This document shows positions 18,313 to 27,476 of a DNA stretch of 64,000 nucleotides, piece after piece; position 1 is the first letter of the stretch; each line of letters starts with the position of its first letter. The stretch is from the NCBI RefSeq assembly GCF_007748095.1, contig NZ_CP036287.1, forward strand, positions 5,270,001-5,334,000, in the 5' to 3' direction. The DNA is from Engelhardtia mirabilis. GTDB lineage: Bacteria > Planctomycetota > UBA1135 > GCA-002686595. A program made the position numbers and the translations under genes. The notes below the pieces were generated by a model that searched no databases, had not been told where the DNA came from, and was given only the letters and a program-made list of their open reading frames with translations.

Positions 18313-19422
18313 ATGCAACTCAACGTTTTCGACAACCTGCGCTCCTCCGTCCTCGTCGTCGCGGCGATCGCCGCGGGCGGCGTCGCGACCGCCCAGTCCA
18401 CGGTCGCTCCGGGTGCGATCTACACCATGACCAACGCCACCGACGGCAACGCGATCGCGATCTTCGATCGCGGCCTCGACGGTGCCGCCAGCTACGTCGG
18501 ACTCGTGCCGACCGGTGGAACCGGAACGGGGGCGGGCCTCGGCAACCAGGGTGGGGTGATCCTGGCGCAGAGCGATCGCTTCCTGCTCACGGTCAACGCC
18601 GGCTCGGACACGATCAGTGTCTTCCGCGTCGACGAGTACGGCCTGGCCCTGACGAGCGTGACGCCCTCGGGTGGCGACCTGCCGGTCAGCCTGACCCAGC
18701 ACGACGGGTTGGTGTACGCACTCAACGCGGGCAGCGACTCGATCGCCGGCTTTCGTCTGACCTTCGACGGCAGCCTCGTCCCGATCCCGGGGTCCGTGAC
18801 CGGCCTCTCGGCCCTGGACGCCGCCGCCGCGCAGATCGGCTTCGCGCCGGACGGCGACTTCCTCTACGTGACCCACCGCGCGAACAACCTGATCGACCGC
18901 TTCGCCGTGGGTCCCCAGGGACTCGCGCGCCGGGTCGTGCCGATGACTTCGAATGGCGCCACGCCCTTCGGTTTCGCCTTCGGTCAACGTGACCAACTGT
19001 TCGTCTCCGAAGCCGCCGGCGGTGCCGATTCGGCCTCGACCGTGAGCACCTACCGACTGGGCGAGTTCGGCCAGCTGCAGACGGTGACGGGCTCGGCCCC
19101 CACCACCCAGACGGCGGCCTGCTGGGTCGTGGCCAGCCCCGACGGCCGCACGATCTACACCTCCAACACCGGCAGCGACTCGATCTCGAGCTTCCGCGTG
19201 GGCTTCGAGGGTGAGCTGCGCCTGCTCGACCCCCAGGCCGCCAACACCGCGGCGGGCCCCCTGGACATGGCCCTGACCCTCGACGGGAAGTTCTTCTACG
19301 TCATCGACGCGGCCGCAGGGGTGCTCGGCGACTACGTGGTCAACGACGACGCCTCGCTGACGGGCATCCCCGGCGGCAGCCCGGTCCTGCCCGCGAGCGT
19401 CAGCGGCCTGGCCGTGCGCTGA
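18313..19422 (+). CDS. Secreted seven-bladed beta-propeller (lactonase/YVTN-like) protein
   Basis: 369 residues from ATG 18313, chosen because a signal peptide follows directly ('MQLNVFDNLRSSVLVVAAIA', cleavage near 'ATA-QS'). The mature part repeats units such as 'LLTVNAGSDTISVFRVDEYG', 'YALNAGSDSIAGFRL' and 'IYTSNTGSDSISSFRVGF', as in the 6-phosphogluconolactonase/YVTN propellers. Catalytic residues of lactonases are not evident, so the enzymatic role is open. Expression probably depends on sigma-54 through the promoter at 18223-18239. A GC-rich terminator follows. Confidence 0.85.
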   Translation: MQLNVFDNLRSSVLVVAAIAAGGVATAQSTVAPGAIYTMTNATDGNAIAIFDRGLDGAASYVGLVPTGGTGTGAGLGNQGGVILAQSDRFLLTVNAGSDTISVFRVDEYGLALTSVTPSGGDLPVSLTQHDGLVYALNAGSDSIAGFRLTFDGSLVPIPGSVTGLSALDAAAAQIGFAPDGDFLYVTHRANNLIDRFAVGPQGLARRVVPMTSNGATPFGFAFGQRDQLFVSEAAGGADSASTVSTYRLGEFGQLQTVTGSAPTTQTAACWVVASPDGRTIYTSNTGSDSISSFRVGFEGELRLLDPQAANTAAGPLDMALTLDGKFFYVIDAAAGVLGDYVVNDDASLTGIPGGSPVLPASVSGLAVR

Positions 19423-19440
19423 GGTGAACCGGCCCGCGCG

Positions 19441-19478
19441 GGGGCCGCGCCCGTCCTTCGTGGGCGGGCGCGGTCCCC
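19441..19478. terminator. Bidirectional terminator between convergent genes
   Basis: A long GC-rich stem (GGGGCCGCGCCCGTCC with its near-complement, one bulged base) closed by a TTCG loop starts 19 bases after the beta-propeller stop. It ends at the stop codon of the convergent glycosyltransferase gene. No long T-run follows on either side. Confidence 0.65.
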
Positions 19479-20572
19479 TAGCCGATCAGGCACTGCGCGG
19501 CGGCGGCGACCTCTCGAGGATCGATGAGCGCGGTGCAGAGGCGATGGTCGGAACCCGAGCGCGGGCAGAGCTCCAGGTGACACGGAGCGCAGTCGACCTC
19601 CCGGCGCAGGTGCACGCTCGGCGGACCGGGACAGGCCGTGTGGCGCGGGTCGGTCGGACCGAAGAGCACGACCGTCGACGCACCGGCCGCGCGGGCCACG
19701 TGGCGCGGCCCCGCGTCGGTCGAGAGCACCACGCAGGCGCGAGCGCACAGAGCCAGGAGCTCGGGCAGGTCCGCGGCGCGCTCACCCCAAGCGCACAGGG
19801 GCGGGCGCGCGCGGCGGGTCAGGCCGGACGCCACCGCTTCCAAGGCAGCCTCCTCGCCGGGCCCTGCGACCAGGACCAGGGGCAGGTCGGGATCGAGGGC
19901 AGCGAGCGCGGCGATCCAGGCCTCCTCGGTCCAGGCCTTGGCGCTCCCCGGTCGGCCGCCGACGTTCGCGACGACCGGGCGTTCGCCGGGCTCGATCCCG
20001 GCCGCGGCCAGGCGCAGCGCGACCGACTCCGACACGGTCGCCGTCGAACGCAAGCGGGGCACGGGATCAGCGGTGGACACGCCGAGCAGCGACACCAACT
20101 CGATCGACGAGGTCGTCACCGATCGCGGCAGCCATCTGGGCCAGGCCCCGCGCACGCCGAGCCCCAGGGGCACGGCCCCCAGCTCACGCGCGGGCGCGAT
20201 CGCGTCGGTCAGCAGCAGCCCACGGCCGTCGCGCGCCCAACCCACGCGCCGCGGGATCCCGGCCCGCAGGGCGGTCCAGGCCGAGCGGAACGACCCGGTC
20301 AGGAGCAGGGCCACGTCGTGGCCGCGCCAATCGGCCGCGCGCTCGCCGCCGCGGCCTGGGTGCGGGATGCGCCGGGCGCCGGGTAGCCAGCCGTCGAGCA
20401 GGGGCAAGAGGTGCGCGGGCGCGGCCAGGGAGAGACCCCGGCCGTCGTCCCCCCCGCGCCGCGCAGCCAGGGCGCGCAGGGCCGGCTCGACCGCGACCAG
20501 GTCCCCGAGCCACGAGGGCAGCCGCACCAGGATCGTCCCGCCCGCGTCCGGGCTCCCGGCGATCCCGTTCAA
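19478..20572 (-). CDS. GT9 family glycosyltransferase (heptosyltransferase-like)
   Basis: 364 residues. TTG at 20572 overlaps the upstream TGA (TTGA) and precedes the conserved opening 'ILVRLPSWLGDLV'; no better start exists without cutting that motif. C-terminal GT9 signatures are 'VVANVGGRPGSAKAWTEEAW' and 'VLSTDAGPRHVARAAG.STVVLFGPTDP'. It would transfer heptose from ADP-heptose onto the LPS core at the inner face of the inner membrane. It is the last gene of a three-gene operon with another GT9 protein and a WaaP-like kinase. Confidence 0.88.
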   Translation of the reverse strand: MNGIAGSPDAGGTILVRLPSWLGDLVAVEPALRALAARRGGDDGRGLSLAAPAHLLPLLDGWLPGARRIPHPGRGGERAADWRGHDVALLLTGSFRSAWTALRAGIPRRVGWARDGRGLLLTDAIAPARELGAVPLGLGVRGAWPRWLPRSVTTSSIELVSLLGVSTADPVPRLRSTATVSESVALRLAAAGIEPGERPVVANVGGRPGSAKAWTEEAWIAALAALDPDLPLVLVAGPGEEAALEAVASGLTRRARPPLCAWGERAADLPELLALCARACVVLSTDAGPRHVARAAGASTVVLFGPTDPRHTACPGPPSVHLRREVDCAPCHLELCPRSGSDHRLCTALIDPREVAAAAQCLIG

Positions 20573-21591
20573 AGCGACGCCCGGGCGAGTAGGCCCTCGG
20601 CGGCGGACAGGACGCGTTCCACCGGCAACTCGGTCATGCAGCGGTGGTGCCCGAGGGGGCAGCGGCGCTCGAGGCAGGGCGAGCACTCGAGGCCCTCGAC
20701 GCGGACGACCTCGCACCACTCGAGGGAGGTGGCGGTCAGCTCCGGCGAGTTCGGCCCCATCACGCTGACGCAGGGCACGTCGAAGGCGGCGGCGAACCAG
20801 CGCGGCCCGGAGTCCCCCACGAGCAGCAGCTCGGCGCGGCGGATCCAGGCCGCGAGGTTGGCCAGGCCGCGCGCGGACTCCGCGGGCTGGACGGCATCGT
20901 GGCGGCAGGCGTCGAGCACGGCCTGGACCAACTCCGACTCCGAGGGCGCGCCCGTCACCAGGGCCCGCAGGCCGTGGCGTTCGTGGAGCGCGTCGAGGGC
21001 CTGGGCGAAGCGCTCCGCCGGCCACAGCTTCGCGGCACCGAAGGCGGCGCCGGGGCAGCAGACGACGAAGGGCTCGTCCGGCCCCAGACCGATCTCCTCC
21101 AACGCCGCCGCCGCCGTCGCCGCGCGCTCGGCGGAGATCGCAAGGCGCGGGTGCAGGTCGTCGGCCGCGATCCCCATGAGGCCGGCCACGTCGCGCAAGA
21201 GGTGCGCGGTGGGAATCGGAAAGCGACGGCCCAGGCGCGTGGGCGGCACGAGGGCATGGGTCAACAGGGGCCGGCGTCCGCCCAGGGCCGCCCCGGCCCG
21301 GATGCCGATCCCCGCGCGCCAGGCACGGAGGGCCGCGCCGAATGAGTTGCTCAGCAAGAGCGCACAGTCGGCCCCGAGCCCACGCAGCAGCTCGACCTCG
21401 GTGGACGATGTGACCGGAACCAGACAACCCTCCCAGGGTCCGGACTCGAGCACCGGCGCGAGGTGCCCGCGCAGCACGATCGAGACCTTCGAGAAGCGCG
21501 GATCGGCCAGGGCCGCCGCCAGGATCGGCGTGGCCATGACCAGGTCCCCGACCCAGTTGGGTGCGCGGATGACCAGGTGCCGGGCGGTCAT
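20569..21591 (-). CDS. GT9 family glycosyltransferase (heptosyltransferase II-like)
   Basis: 340 residues. ATG 21591 overlaps the upstream stop (ATGA) and gives the canonical WaaF start 'VIRAPNWVGDLVMATPIL'. 'CPGAAFGAAKLWPAERFAQAL' and 'VGDSGPRWFAAAFDVPCVSVMGP' are the donor-binding parts of the family. It probably adds a heptose to the LPS inner core. A C-terminal Cys-rich stretch ('ECSPCLERRCPLGHHRC') is common in GT9 enzymes with this ending. It is the middle gene of the operon. Confidence 0.92.
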   Translation of the reverse strand: MTARHLVIRAPNWVGDLVMATPILAAALADPRFSKVSIVLRGHLAPVLESGPWEGCLVPVTSSTEVELLRGLGADCALLLSNSFGAALRAWRAGIGIRAGAALGGRRPLLTHALVPPTRLGRRFPIPTAHLLRDVAGLMGIAADDLHPRLAISAERAATAAAALEEIGLGPDEPFVVCCPGAAFGAAKLWPAERFAQALDALHERHGLRALVTGAPSESELVQAVLDACRHDAVQPAESARGLANLAAWIRRAELLLVGDSGPRWFAAAFDVPCVSVMGPNSPELTATSLEWCEVVRVEGLECSPCLERRCPLGHHRCMTELPVERVLSAAEGLLARASL

Positions 21592-22529
21592 CGCTCGACT
21601 CCCTGGACCGGCCGCCCGTGGTGGCGCGGGCGATGGGCCATGAGGCGTCGGGCCTTGGCCTGGACCTCGCGGACCCAACGCCGCCGCTCGGAGCGGGGCA
21701 CGCTGCCGCGCACCCGCTCGAGCCAGGTCCCGAGGAACCTCAGGCGCTCTGCGGCCGAGACCGCCGGCGGCGCGGAACCCAGGAGCGCCGCCAGGTCTTT
21801 CACCAGCCAGCGCCGCCGCGGCTCGCGCTCGTGGCGGGCTCGGCCCAGATCCAACAGCACGATTCGGTCCCTGCGGTCCAGGACGAAGTGACCCAGGTAG
21901 AGGTCGCGGTGGTACCAGCCCACGCCGTGCAGGTCGGCCACGAGTTGCCCCAGCCGCTGGAGCAGGTCCCGGCGCCGCCCCGTGTCGGCCTCGGCCAGGG
22001 CCAGGTCGAGGCTGGTGACGATCTCCACCGCTTCGAGCAGGACGGCGCTGCGGAGGCCGCGCCCCGGGTGCGGCGGCAGCCAACGGGGGGCTGGCCCCTC
22101 TTCCAGCAGCAGCAGCGGAGCCGGGACCGGAAAGTTGGCGGCACCCAGCGCGGCCAGGGCGTCGAACTCCCGCGCCGCCGGGGTGCGGGTCGGCCGACCG
22201 CGCAGGCGCTCGAACCACCAATCGACCGGGTCACCCCCGGCGAACTCCTTGAGCACCGCGCTCGTGGAGGAACCACCGAGGTCGAAATCCAGGGCGTCGG
22301 TGCGCCGGCCGGGTACCTGGCGCAGGGGCTCGCGACGGGCGGCGGCGAAGAGGCTCCACCAGGCATCGAAGTCGCCCTCTAGCGGCGCTCGCGGGTCGGC
22401 CGCCGAGCGACCCGGTCCGAGGCGCCGAACCATTGCATCGGTGACACGCACGACCGCGCCGGGACGCGCCACAGGATCAGCCGCTGTTCGCACGGATGCG
22501 ATGCCAACCGCACGCCGGCCCTCGGTCAA
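21588..22529 (-). CDS. Lipopolysaccharide kinase, WaaP/Kdo-kinase-like
   Basis: 313 residues. Kinase landmarks are 'SAVLKEF' with Lys94, 'WYHRDLYLGHF' with the catalytic HRD at 207-209, and 'VLLDLGRAR' with the metal-binding Asp227. This HRDLYLGHF form is typical of WaaP-type kinases that phosphorylate core heptose. The start is uncertain: ATG 22529 is used, but an ATG at 22433 ('MVRRLGPG') is possible. It is the first gene of the operon and overlaps the first GT9 gene by four bases. Confidence 0.85.
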   Translation of the reverse strand: MTEGRRAVGIASVRTAADPVARPGAVVRVTDAMVRRLGPGRSAADPRAPLEGDFDAWWSLFAAARREPLRQVPGRRTDALDFDLGGSSTSAVLKEFAGGDPVDWWFERLRGRPTRTPAAREFDALAALGAANFPVPAPLLLLEEGPAPRWLPPHPGRGLRSAVLLEAVEIVTSLDLALAEADTGRRRDLLQRLGQLVADLHGVGWYHRDLYLGHFVLDRRDRIVLLDLGRARHEREPRRRWLVKDLAALLGSAPPAVSAAERLRFLGTWLERVRGSVPRSERRRWVREVQAKARRLMAHRPRHHGRPVQGVER

Positions 22530-22815
22530 GCTCCGCCCCCCGGACCTCGCGACGACTTTTCTCGGGCAATTGGTTCCACCGCCCCGCCGATCGGGCTCGA
22601 ATAGGCGGTTGATCCCTTACCGATCGAAGGCGCGACGGACGCCGCCGCGCCACGACCCCAGGGACAGCTTCACCGACGGCCCGCCCGCTCCCCCACAGGC
22701 GGCTCGCCGTCCCCCCTCCCCCCCGTCCCGGCCGGACCCGCCACGCGGGCCAGACCGAGATCCCAGAACCCTCCAGGACCGACACTCGCTCCGCGCGACG
22801 GAGTGAGAGACGAAT

Positions 22816-24102
<1,287 letters not shown>

Positions 24103-24110
24103 TTCCCCCC

Positions 24111-25424
24111 ATGCTCGACTTCGACAAGGGCCTGGGCAGCGAGAACGACCTGCTGCCGTCGACGCCTCCCCTCGACGAGGAGACGCCGTTCGCGACGATG
24201 ATGAGCCTCTTCGACGAGGCCGCCCGTCGTCTCGGTATCAACCCGGACGCCTACGAGATCCTGCGCAAGCCCGACCGCGAGGTGGCCTGCGCTGTGCCGG
24301 TCAAGCTCGACAACGGCTCGATCGCGGTCTTCGACGGCTACCGCGTGCTCCACAACCAGGGCCTCGGCCCGTTCATGGGTCCGATCCGCCTCACGCCGAC
24401 GCTCAAGATCGACGATCTACGCGCCCTGGCCGCCTGGATGACCTGGAAGTCCGCCGTGCTCAACGTGCCCTTCGGGGGCGCCGCCGGTGGCATCCGGATC
24501 AACACCAAGCGCCGCTCCGTCAAGGAGCTCGAGCACGCCGTGCGCCGCTACACCGCGTCGATGCTCGACTACATCGGGCCGGACCGGGACATCTGGACGC
24601 CCGACATCGCCGCCGAAGAGGGCGTGATGGCCTGGGTCATGGACACGGTCTCCTCCCACCACCGCTACACCGAGAACGCGGTCGTGACCGGCAAGCCCAA
24701 GGTCCTCTCCGGGACCCGCGGCGCCAAGCGCGCCGTGGCGCGGGGCCTGCGCACGATCCTGCGCCTGGCGATCGCCGAGGTGGACGCCGACTTCGACAAG
24801 CGGCCGCGGATCATCATCCAGGGCGCCGGCAAGGTCGGTGGCAACCTGGCCCAACTGCTGCACGAAGCGGGCTTCCGCGTCTGCGGCATCTCCGACGTGC
24901 AGATCGCGATCTACAACGAAGACGGGCTGAACGTCCCCGAGGTCCTCAGTTGGCGCCTGTCCCACGGCAGCCTCGTCGACTGCCCGGTCGAGGGCGAGCG
25001 CATCTCCAACGAAGAGCTCCTGGCGCGGCCCTGCGACGTGCTGATCCCCTGCGCCGTGGCCAACGCGATCAACTCGCGCAACGCCAACTCGGTCCAGGCC
25101 AAGCTGATCATCGAGGGCGCCCACGGCCCCGTCTCCGCCCGCGCCGACCGCATCCTGCACGAGCGCGGCGTCCCGGTCGTGCCCGACATCCTCGCCAACG
25201 CCGGCAGCGTCGTCTCGAACTACTTCGAGTGGGTCCAGAACCGCCAGGGCTACTCCTGGATCGAGGACCTGGTCGTCAAGCGCCAACGCCGCTTCATGAC
25301 CGAAGCCTGGCGCAACGTGGTCGAGTACAAGGGCACCTACGGCGTCCGCATGCGGATGGCGGCGCACATGCTGGCGGTGCAGCGAGTGTCCGCCGCCGAT
25401 GCGTTGCGCGGCGTCTACGCCTGA
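24111..25424 (+). CDS. Glutamate dehydrogenase paralogue lacking catalytic lysines
   Basis: 437 residues, aligning with the upstream enzyme over its full length. Two of the three active-site Lys are replaced: the RGPAKGG motif is 'LGPFMGP' (Met89) and the FGGAKGG motif is 'FGGAAGG' (Ala125). Lys113 and Asp165 remain. The Rossmann motif is 'IIQGAGKVGG'. It is probably inactive alone. Thermus thermophilus has a comparable pair in which a regulatory GdhA subunit partners a catalytic GdhB, so a regulatory role in a mixed hexamer is a reasonable inference. The 8-base gap implies co-transcription. Its last codons lie in a repeat. Confidence 0.9.
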   Translation: MLDFDKGLGSENDLLPSTPPLDEETPFATMMSLFDEAARRLGINPDAYEILRKPDREVACAVPVKLDNGSIAVFDGYRVLHNQGLGPFMGPIRLTPTLKIDDLRALAAWMTWKSAVLNVPFGGAAGGIRINTKRRSVKELEHAVRRYTASMLDYIGPDRDIWTPDIAAEEGVMAWVMDTVSSHHRYTENAVVTGKPKVLSGTRGAKRAVARGLRTILRLAIAEVDADFDKRPRIIIQGAGKVGGNLAQLLHEAGFRVCGISDVQIAIYNEDGLNVPEVLSWRLSHGSLVDCPVEGERISNEELLARPCDVLIPCAVANAINSRNANSVQAKLIIEGAHGPVSARADRILHERGVPVVPDILANAGSVVSNYFEWVQNRQGYSWIEDLVVKRQRRFMTEAWRNVVEYKGTYGVRMRMAAHMLAVQRVSAADALRGVYA

Positions 25425-25627
25425 TCCTCCGGCGCTGGCGCGCCTGCGGCACAGGCGTAGACTCCACGCAACGATACCTCTGGGCTCGACGCCTGACGGC
25501 GTCGAAGCACGCGCGGCGTCTACGCCTGACGGCGTCGAAGCATGCGCGGGGTCCACGCCTGATCCTCCGGCGCTGACGCGCCTGCGGCACTGGCGTGGAC
25601 TCCACGCAACGAGGCCACTGGGCTCGA
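25417..25627. repeat. Nested direct repeats after the glutamate dehydrogenase pair
   Basis: A 73-base unit occurs at 25417-25489 and again, with a few changes, at 25555-25627. Between them sit two tandem 33-base units (25489-25521, 25522-25554). The 33-base unit contains the inverted repeat CGACGCC-TGAC-GGCGTCG. The first 73-base copy includes the stop codon of the upstream gene. No function is known; the units could act as terminators. Confidence 0.8.
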
Positions 25628-25642
25628 GGACGATGGCCCCAG

Positions 25643-27301
25643 TCAGTCGCCGTCGTCCCCTTGCAGGTCGAGGAAGAACCAGCCGCCGATCCAGTCGAGG
25701 ACCTCGATTGGTGCCAGGCCGAGCCGAAGACCGACGCCGATCAGGTGCAGCTCCGCCTCGACGTCCCATGGCGAGTAGGGGACATCCGTGAGCTCCGGTC
25801 TCAGCGCGTGCTTGTCGGCGAGCCCGACCAGTTCGAAGTCGACCATGCTCCACGTCAGCGAGCTCGCGTCGCGCGCGGAAGCCCAACGCGCCCGGTAGGC
25901 GATGGGCACGAGCACGAAGGCGTTACCGACCCAGGTGTAGCTGCTCTCCCCGGCTCGCCCCCAGAGCAGGCCGAGGCCCATGCTCGACTCCTCCCACCCG
26001 CCCAGCGGGGATGCGCCGGGTTTTCGGGCCCCACCGGCGGGGTTCGCCAGTGCGTTCATGCCGTAGCGGTCCGCCTCCGAGGTTCCCCCAAGGCCGATGC
26101 CCGCGAACGCCGTCGCCCGCGCGCCGACGAAGAGGCCGGGTCCGACGGCGACAGACGAGGGAAACATGTCGAGGGTGTCATCCAGTCGGTTCCCGAAGTA
26201 GCGGGTCAGGGGATTCGACTCGCTGCGCGGGGCCGGGACTTCCCGGGTCGAGTATCGGTCCGAATCGGGCCAATGGCCGAGCTGCGCGCGGTCGGCCACC
26301 ATCCGAATCGACTCCGCGACCGCGAGGGGCTGGGTGACCACCTGCATGTGGCCCTCTCCAGCGTGGACGATCTCGCGCACCCGATCCCCGAGGGCCGGCA
26401 CGAGCACCTGACTGTGACGCGCCGGAACGACCGTCTCGTCCTCGCCGCCGTACAGGACGACAGCCGGCGGTAGAGGGCCGAGCCCCTCGTCCCACATCGC
26501 CTTGAGGGCCTCGAACATCGCCCGCTCGTCCCGGACCATGGCTCGAATCTGCGACGTGCGCGCGAAGCGCCAGGCCGCTCGGCTGGCGCTGTAGCCGGCG
26601 TACCCGACGTCACTGGCTGGCGCGAAAGCTCCGCACAGGTCGAAGGCGGCCACCGCCGGGTTGATCAGCGGCAAGGGGAGCAGCTCGCTGATGAACCACC
26701 CGACACCAGGCACCGTGTAGGCGGCCGGGACCCAGTCCTGGAGCTTCGCGTCCGGTGCGGCCTCGGAGCCCACGAGCACGATTCCGGCCACCTGGTCGGG
26801 ATGCTCGCGGGCATACAGCAGGGCCAGTCCACCGCCCCACGAGTGGCCCACGAGTACCGGATTCGACATGCCTCGCGAGCGAATGACCCTGCCCAGCAAC
26901 TCCAGCTGAGCCTCCACCGAGGAGTCGTCGAAACGAGGCGACTGGCCGTGGCCTGGCCGGTCGAAGGCAACCCATCGGAAGCGGTCGGCGGGCAGCAACT
27001 CCTGGACGCGGACGAAGTCGTCGATCGACCCCGGGTTGCCGTGCACGAAGACGACTTCCGTGGGGCCTCCTCCGCCGTGGGACCAGCTCACGGTTCGGCC
27101 GTCGAGTTCGGTCAGCTCGCCCCGGCCCGGGAAGCGCAGATCGATCAGCGCGGTCTGGGTACTGCCACAGCTCGTGAGCGCGAGGGCGGCAACCAGGACC
27201 AGAGCAAGAAGGACTCCTCCTGCTCCCGGCCAAGCCCGCGACCTCGGGGATGCCGCGCCTGCTTCGACCTGCCGCGCCCCGGTCCATGCGCTCCACTGCA
27301 T
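25643..27301 (-). CDS. Alpha/beta-hydrolase lipoprotein with extra C-terminal domain
   Basis: 552 residues from ATG 27301. The lipoprotein signal ends in 'ALTSCGS' (lipidated Cys45). An alpha/beta-hydrolase domain at about 65-330 has nucleophile Ser154 in 'GHSWGG', Asp288 in 'GGEDETV' and His318 in 'GEGHMQ', and the oxyanion loop 'VHGNPGS'. The last 220 residues form a separate, uncharacterised domain ending in 'DWIGGWFFLDLQGDDGD'. The protein is probably anchored to a periplasm-facing membrane; the substrate is unknown. An in-frame ATG at 27436 would place a non-signal leader before the lipobox. Confidence 0.82.
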   Translation of the reverse strand: MQWSAWTGARQVEAGAASPRSRAWPGAGGVLLALVLVAALALTSCGSTQTALIDLRFPGRGELTELDGRTVSWSHGGGGPTEVVFVHGNPGSIDDFVRVQELLPADRFRWVAFDRPGHGQSPRFDDSSVEAQLELLGRVIRSRGMSNPVLVGHSWGGGLALLYAREHPDQVAGIVLVGSEAAPDAKLQDWVPAAYTVPGVGWFISELLPLPLINPAVAAFDLCGAFAPASDVGYAGYSASRAAWRFARTSQIRAMVRDERAMFEALKAMWDEGLGPLPPAVVLYGGEDETVVPARHSQVLVPALGDRVREIVHAGEGHMQVVTQPLAVAESIRMVADRAQLGHWPDSDRYSTREVPAPRSESNPLTRYFGNRLDDTLDMFPSSVAVGPGLFVGARATAFAGIGLGGTSEADRYGMNALANPAGGARKPGASPLGGWEESSMGLGLLWGRAGESSYTWVGNAFVLVPIAYRARWASARDASSLTWSMVDFELVGLADKHALRPELTDVPYSPWDVEAELHLIGVGLRLGLAPIEVLDWIGGWFFLDLQGDDGD

Positions 27302-27421
27302 CCTCCGAACCTCCTGCGGCCGATCGTACGCCCCTCCGAGGGGGGGCCGATCGATCGAATTCGCAGTCTGCGGCGAGGTCCGCAGGCTGGCCCCGTGCGC
27401 TCGCCGGTGAATCGCGCGACG

Positions 27422-27451
27422 GGACGCGGGAGCCAATGCACTCCCGCGTCC
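27422..27451 (-). terminator. Terminator hairpin after the FG-GAP gene
   Basis: An 11-bp perfect stem (27422-27432 with 27441-27451) and an 8-base loop lie 25 bases beyond the stop of the minus-strand FG-GAP gene. There is no U-tract. Confidence 0.55.
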
Positions 27452-27476
27452 GTGACTGCCGAACGAGCCGGGAGCC

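Noticed and set aside
19478..21427. Long 649-residue glycosyltransferase start
   Set aside because: The first part is the mirror of the second GT9 gene; homology begins at TTG 20572, which overlaps the upstream stop.
25417..25627. CRISPR array
   Set aside because: The repeats are of unequal length (73 and 33 bases), nested, without spacers of regular size, and no cas genes are near.
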